DNA of 16,725 nucleotides, from the NCBI GenBank assembly GCA_026397695.1, contig JAPLUJ010000286.1, positions 1 through 16,725 on the forward strand, written 5' to 3'. Origin of the DNA: Verrucomicrobiota bacterium (GTDB lineage Bacteria > Verrucomicrobiota > Verrucomicrobiia > Verrucomicrobiales > Akkermansiaceae). Every line of letters starts with the position of its first letter. The first letter of the stretch is position 1. Position numbers and translations under genes: made by a program. Of the stretch, positions 14,988 to 16,725 are shown one piece after another. The notes beneath the pieces were generated by a model. The model searched no databases. It had not been told where the DNA came from and saw nothing but the letters and a program-made list of their open reading frames with translations.

Positions 14988-15376
14988 TCGAATCCTCCCT
15001 TTGGGTGGACTTCACCCGCAGCAAGTCACCGCTTGCTCTCAAAACCCTGATCCAACCCTGGATCCTCGATCCGCTTGCCTGCCTCTGCGAACCCATCGCC
15101 TTTGAAGTCCTCCGCCACGCAACCCCGCAGGAACAAAAATGGATCAAAGCCCAGTTCGAAACCCTGCCACTCCTTCCAACTCCCGACACTCTTTGGCGCG
15201 ATGCCACCCGCCTCGGTCAACAATGTCGGGCAGCCGGGTTCAACGCCGGTTCGCTCGACCTCATCATCGCCGCCCTCAGCATCCACCACAACGCGGAACT
15301 CATCACCTTCGATGCCGACTACCTTGCCATCGCCCGCGTCTCCAAGCTCCGCGTCCACCTGCTCTCCCGACCTTAA
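14975..15376 (+). CDS. vapC: VapC-type PIN-domain toxin
   Basis: A 133-residue PIN-domain ribonuclease, expected to cut specific RNAs (tRNA or rRNA in studied homologues) when free of antitoxin. The acidic metal-binding residues are in the expected places: Asp12 in SSLWVDF, Glu44 in IAFEVLRH, Asp95 in SLDLIIAA, and Asp113/Asp115 in TFDADY. The gene overlaps vapB by 13 bases. All catalytic residues are present and no frameshift is seen, so the toxin should be active. The pair sits between lysA and a type I restriction-modification locus, a common accessory setting. Confidence 0.85.
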   Translation: MARLIESSLWVDFTRSKSPLALKTLIQPWILDPLACLCEPIAFEVLRHATPQEQKWIKAQFETLPLLPTPDTLWRDATRLGQQCRAAGFNAGSLDLIIAALSIHHNAELITFDADYLAIARVSKLRVHLLSRP

Positions 15377-15813
15377 TACTGTTAGACTTTCAAACTCTTA
15401 AACTTCTTCCCTATGGCTCGTTTCGAATCGCAATACACCTCAAGTCAAACCCCAAGTCACGGCCTGCTCGCGCCGGAACCGGTGTGACCGACATAGGGTG
15501 CATGTCCGCGTCCACCGTGAACGTGGGGCATGATCACCTCCGGCATGTCCCACGGGTCACCGTCCAAAGGGGACGCTTGCCGGAAATCCCTAACGGCTGG
15601 CCCCAAACCCCCGGAATCGTCGCAACTAACGTAAATCAGCCTTTCCACCCCGATGCCGAAGGGCTTAAATCCTCCGCGTTCACTTGATCGGGTGAATTCA
15701 TCATGCCCCACCACCACGCAAAATTCTACGCCCATGAACCCAGCTTGGATGGCGGAGAAGGCGTGGAACGCTTGGCACGGGCGCGATTGAATGCCTGATT
15801 TCAATTATTCCCC
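15377..15813. other. Unexplained region between vapC and hsdM
   Basis: No gene was accepted in these 437 bases. The minus strand is open from 15804 to 15457 (115 codons), with a stretch that reads GVERLIYVSC, slightly like the C-terminal motif of RlmD/TrmA-type uracil methyltransferases, but the rest of that domain is not recognisable. The plus strand is also open across much of it. The start (15377-15410) is AT-rich, and two CTAAC pentamers lie at 15590 and 15626. It could be a decayed gene, a structured RNA or a dispersed repeat. No strong hsdM promoter was found. Confidence 0.4.
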
Positions 15814-16725
15814 ATGGACCACGCTACTCACAACAAAATCGTCTCCTTCATCTGGTCCATCGCTGACGACTGCCTCCGCGATGTCTTTGTCCGTGGGAAA
15901 TACCGTGATGTCATCCTGCCCATGTTCGTTCTCCGCCGGATCGACTGCCTGCTGGAGGAAACCAAAGAAGCCGTGCTCGCGGAGGTGAAGTTCCAGAAAA
16001 CCGAGGCGAAGATGGCCATCCTTGACCCCGATGGACTCCGCGAAGCCTCCGGCCAGGTCTTCTACCACACATCGAAATTCACCCTCAAGGGTCTGCTTGG
16101 CAATCCCTCCCAGCTCGAAGCCAACTTCAACCACTACCTCGACGGCTTCAGCGACAACGTCGCCGAAATCATCGCCAAGTTCGATCTCCGCAACCAGATC
16201 CGCAAGATGGGAGAGGCGGACGCACTCCACGGCGTCATCGAGAAATTCGTCGCCCCGGACATCAACCTCTCCCACCACGACGCCATCGGCCCGGACGGCC
16301 GGAAACTCCCCGGCCTAACGAATCTCGGCATGGGCTACGTCTTCGAGGAACTCATCCGCAAGTTCAACGAAGAGAACAACGAGGAGGCGGGCGAACATTT
16401 CACACCCCGCGAGGTCATCCAACTCATGGTCCACCTGTTGTTCGAGCCGGTGAAGAAAAAGCTGCCGCCTGTCATCACCATCTACGATCCCGCGTGCGGC
16501 TCCGGCGGCATGCTCACCGAGGCCCAGGACTTCATCCTCGATCCCGAGGGTTCCATCCGCTCGCAGGCCGCCATCTACCTCTATGGCAAGGAGGTCAACC
16601 CGGAGACCTACGCCATCTGCAAGTCCGACATGATGATCAAGGGCAACAACCCCGAGAACATCCGCTACGGCTCCACCCTCGCCACCGACGAGTTCTCCGG
16701 CCTTCGCTTCGACTTCATGCTCTCC
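15814..16725 (+). CDS. hsdM: Type I restriction-modification system, methyltransferase subunit HsdM (5' part)
   Basis: The first 304 codons of HsdM; the frame is open to the last base of the window. The N-terminal helical domain (FIWSIADDCLRDVFVRGKYRDVILPMFVLRRID) is typical of the subunit. HFTPREVIQLMV introduces the catalytic domain, and YDPACGSGGML is the SAM-binding motif I. The window stops at FDFMLS, just where the catalytic NPPF/NPPY of an N6-adenine methyltransferase is expected. HsdM with HsdS methylates adenine at a bipartite site and with HsdR restricts foreign DNA; hsdS and hsdR should lie to the right. The start ATG 15814 matches the family N-terminus. One CTAAC lies at 16315. 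Confidence 0.93.
   Translation, partial: MDHATHNKIVSFIWSIADDCLRDVFVRGKYRDVILPMFVLRRIDCLLEETKEAVLAEVKFQKTEAKMAILDPDGLREASGQVFYHTSKFTLKGLLGNPSQLEANFNHYLDGFSDNVAEIIAKFDLRNQIRKMGEADALHGVIEKFVAPDINLSHHDAIGPDGRKLPGLTNLGMGYVFEELIRKFNEENNEEAGEHFTPREVIQLMVHLLFEPVKKKLPPVITIYDPACGSGGMLTEAQDFILDPEGSIRSQAAIYLYGKEVNPETYAICKSDMMIKGNNPENIRYGSTLATDEFSGLRFDFMLS

Noticed and set aside
15805..16278. 157-codon minus-strand frame
   Set aside because: Antisense to hsdM, which has clear HsdM motifs throughout.

Overview
This is a GC-rich bacterial chromosome segment, most probably from the Verrucomicrobiota (order Verrucomicrobiales or a relative). That placement is an inference. It rests on the yeast/Bacteroidetes-like form of ketol-acid reductoisomerase, on the style of the housekeeping proteins, and on short palindromic intergenic repeats of a kind I associate with Planctomycetes-Verrucomicrobia genomes. 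I see no rRNA, tRNA, CRISPR array, insertion sequence or replication origin.

Layout: 1-375 is non-coding and holds two copies of a GC-hairpin repeat. A putative nucleotidyltransferase (376-939) follows. Next is a metabolic block: an AEC permease, a quinone-oxidoreductase-like dehydrogenase, yjbQ, a repeat-rich gap (3471-3911), nadC and birA as a tight pair, recQ, and an RsmB/NSUN-type rRNA methyltransferase. A strong hairpin at 9091-9130 closes this run and faces a convergent gene for an unrecognised lipoprotein. Divergent from the lipoprotein is a ROK sugar kinase, followed by adk, ilvC and lysA. The right end is accessory: a vapBC toxin-antitoxin pair, about 440 bp of unexplained sequence, and the first 304 codons of a type I restriction-modification methyltransferase (hsdM) that runs off the window.

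Most genes are unlinked housekeeping functions: NAD synthesis (nadC), biotinylation (birA), nucleotide balance (adk), branched-chain amino acids (ilvC), lysine and peptidoglycan precursor (lysA), DNA repair (recQ) and rRNA modification. Two observations stand out. First, three otherwise well-preserved housekeeping genes (recQ, the rRNA methyltransferase and lysA) each lack an internal block of conserved sequence, and two of the three are thrown out of frame. Second, the pentamer GTTAG/CTAAC is scattered at 36 or more sites. It accounts for most TTA and CTA leucine codons of the core genes but is in all reading frames, which points to a DNA-level signal. I did not find a clearly new multi-gene system; the least explained parts are the region between vapC and hsdM and the pentamer.
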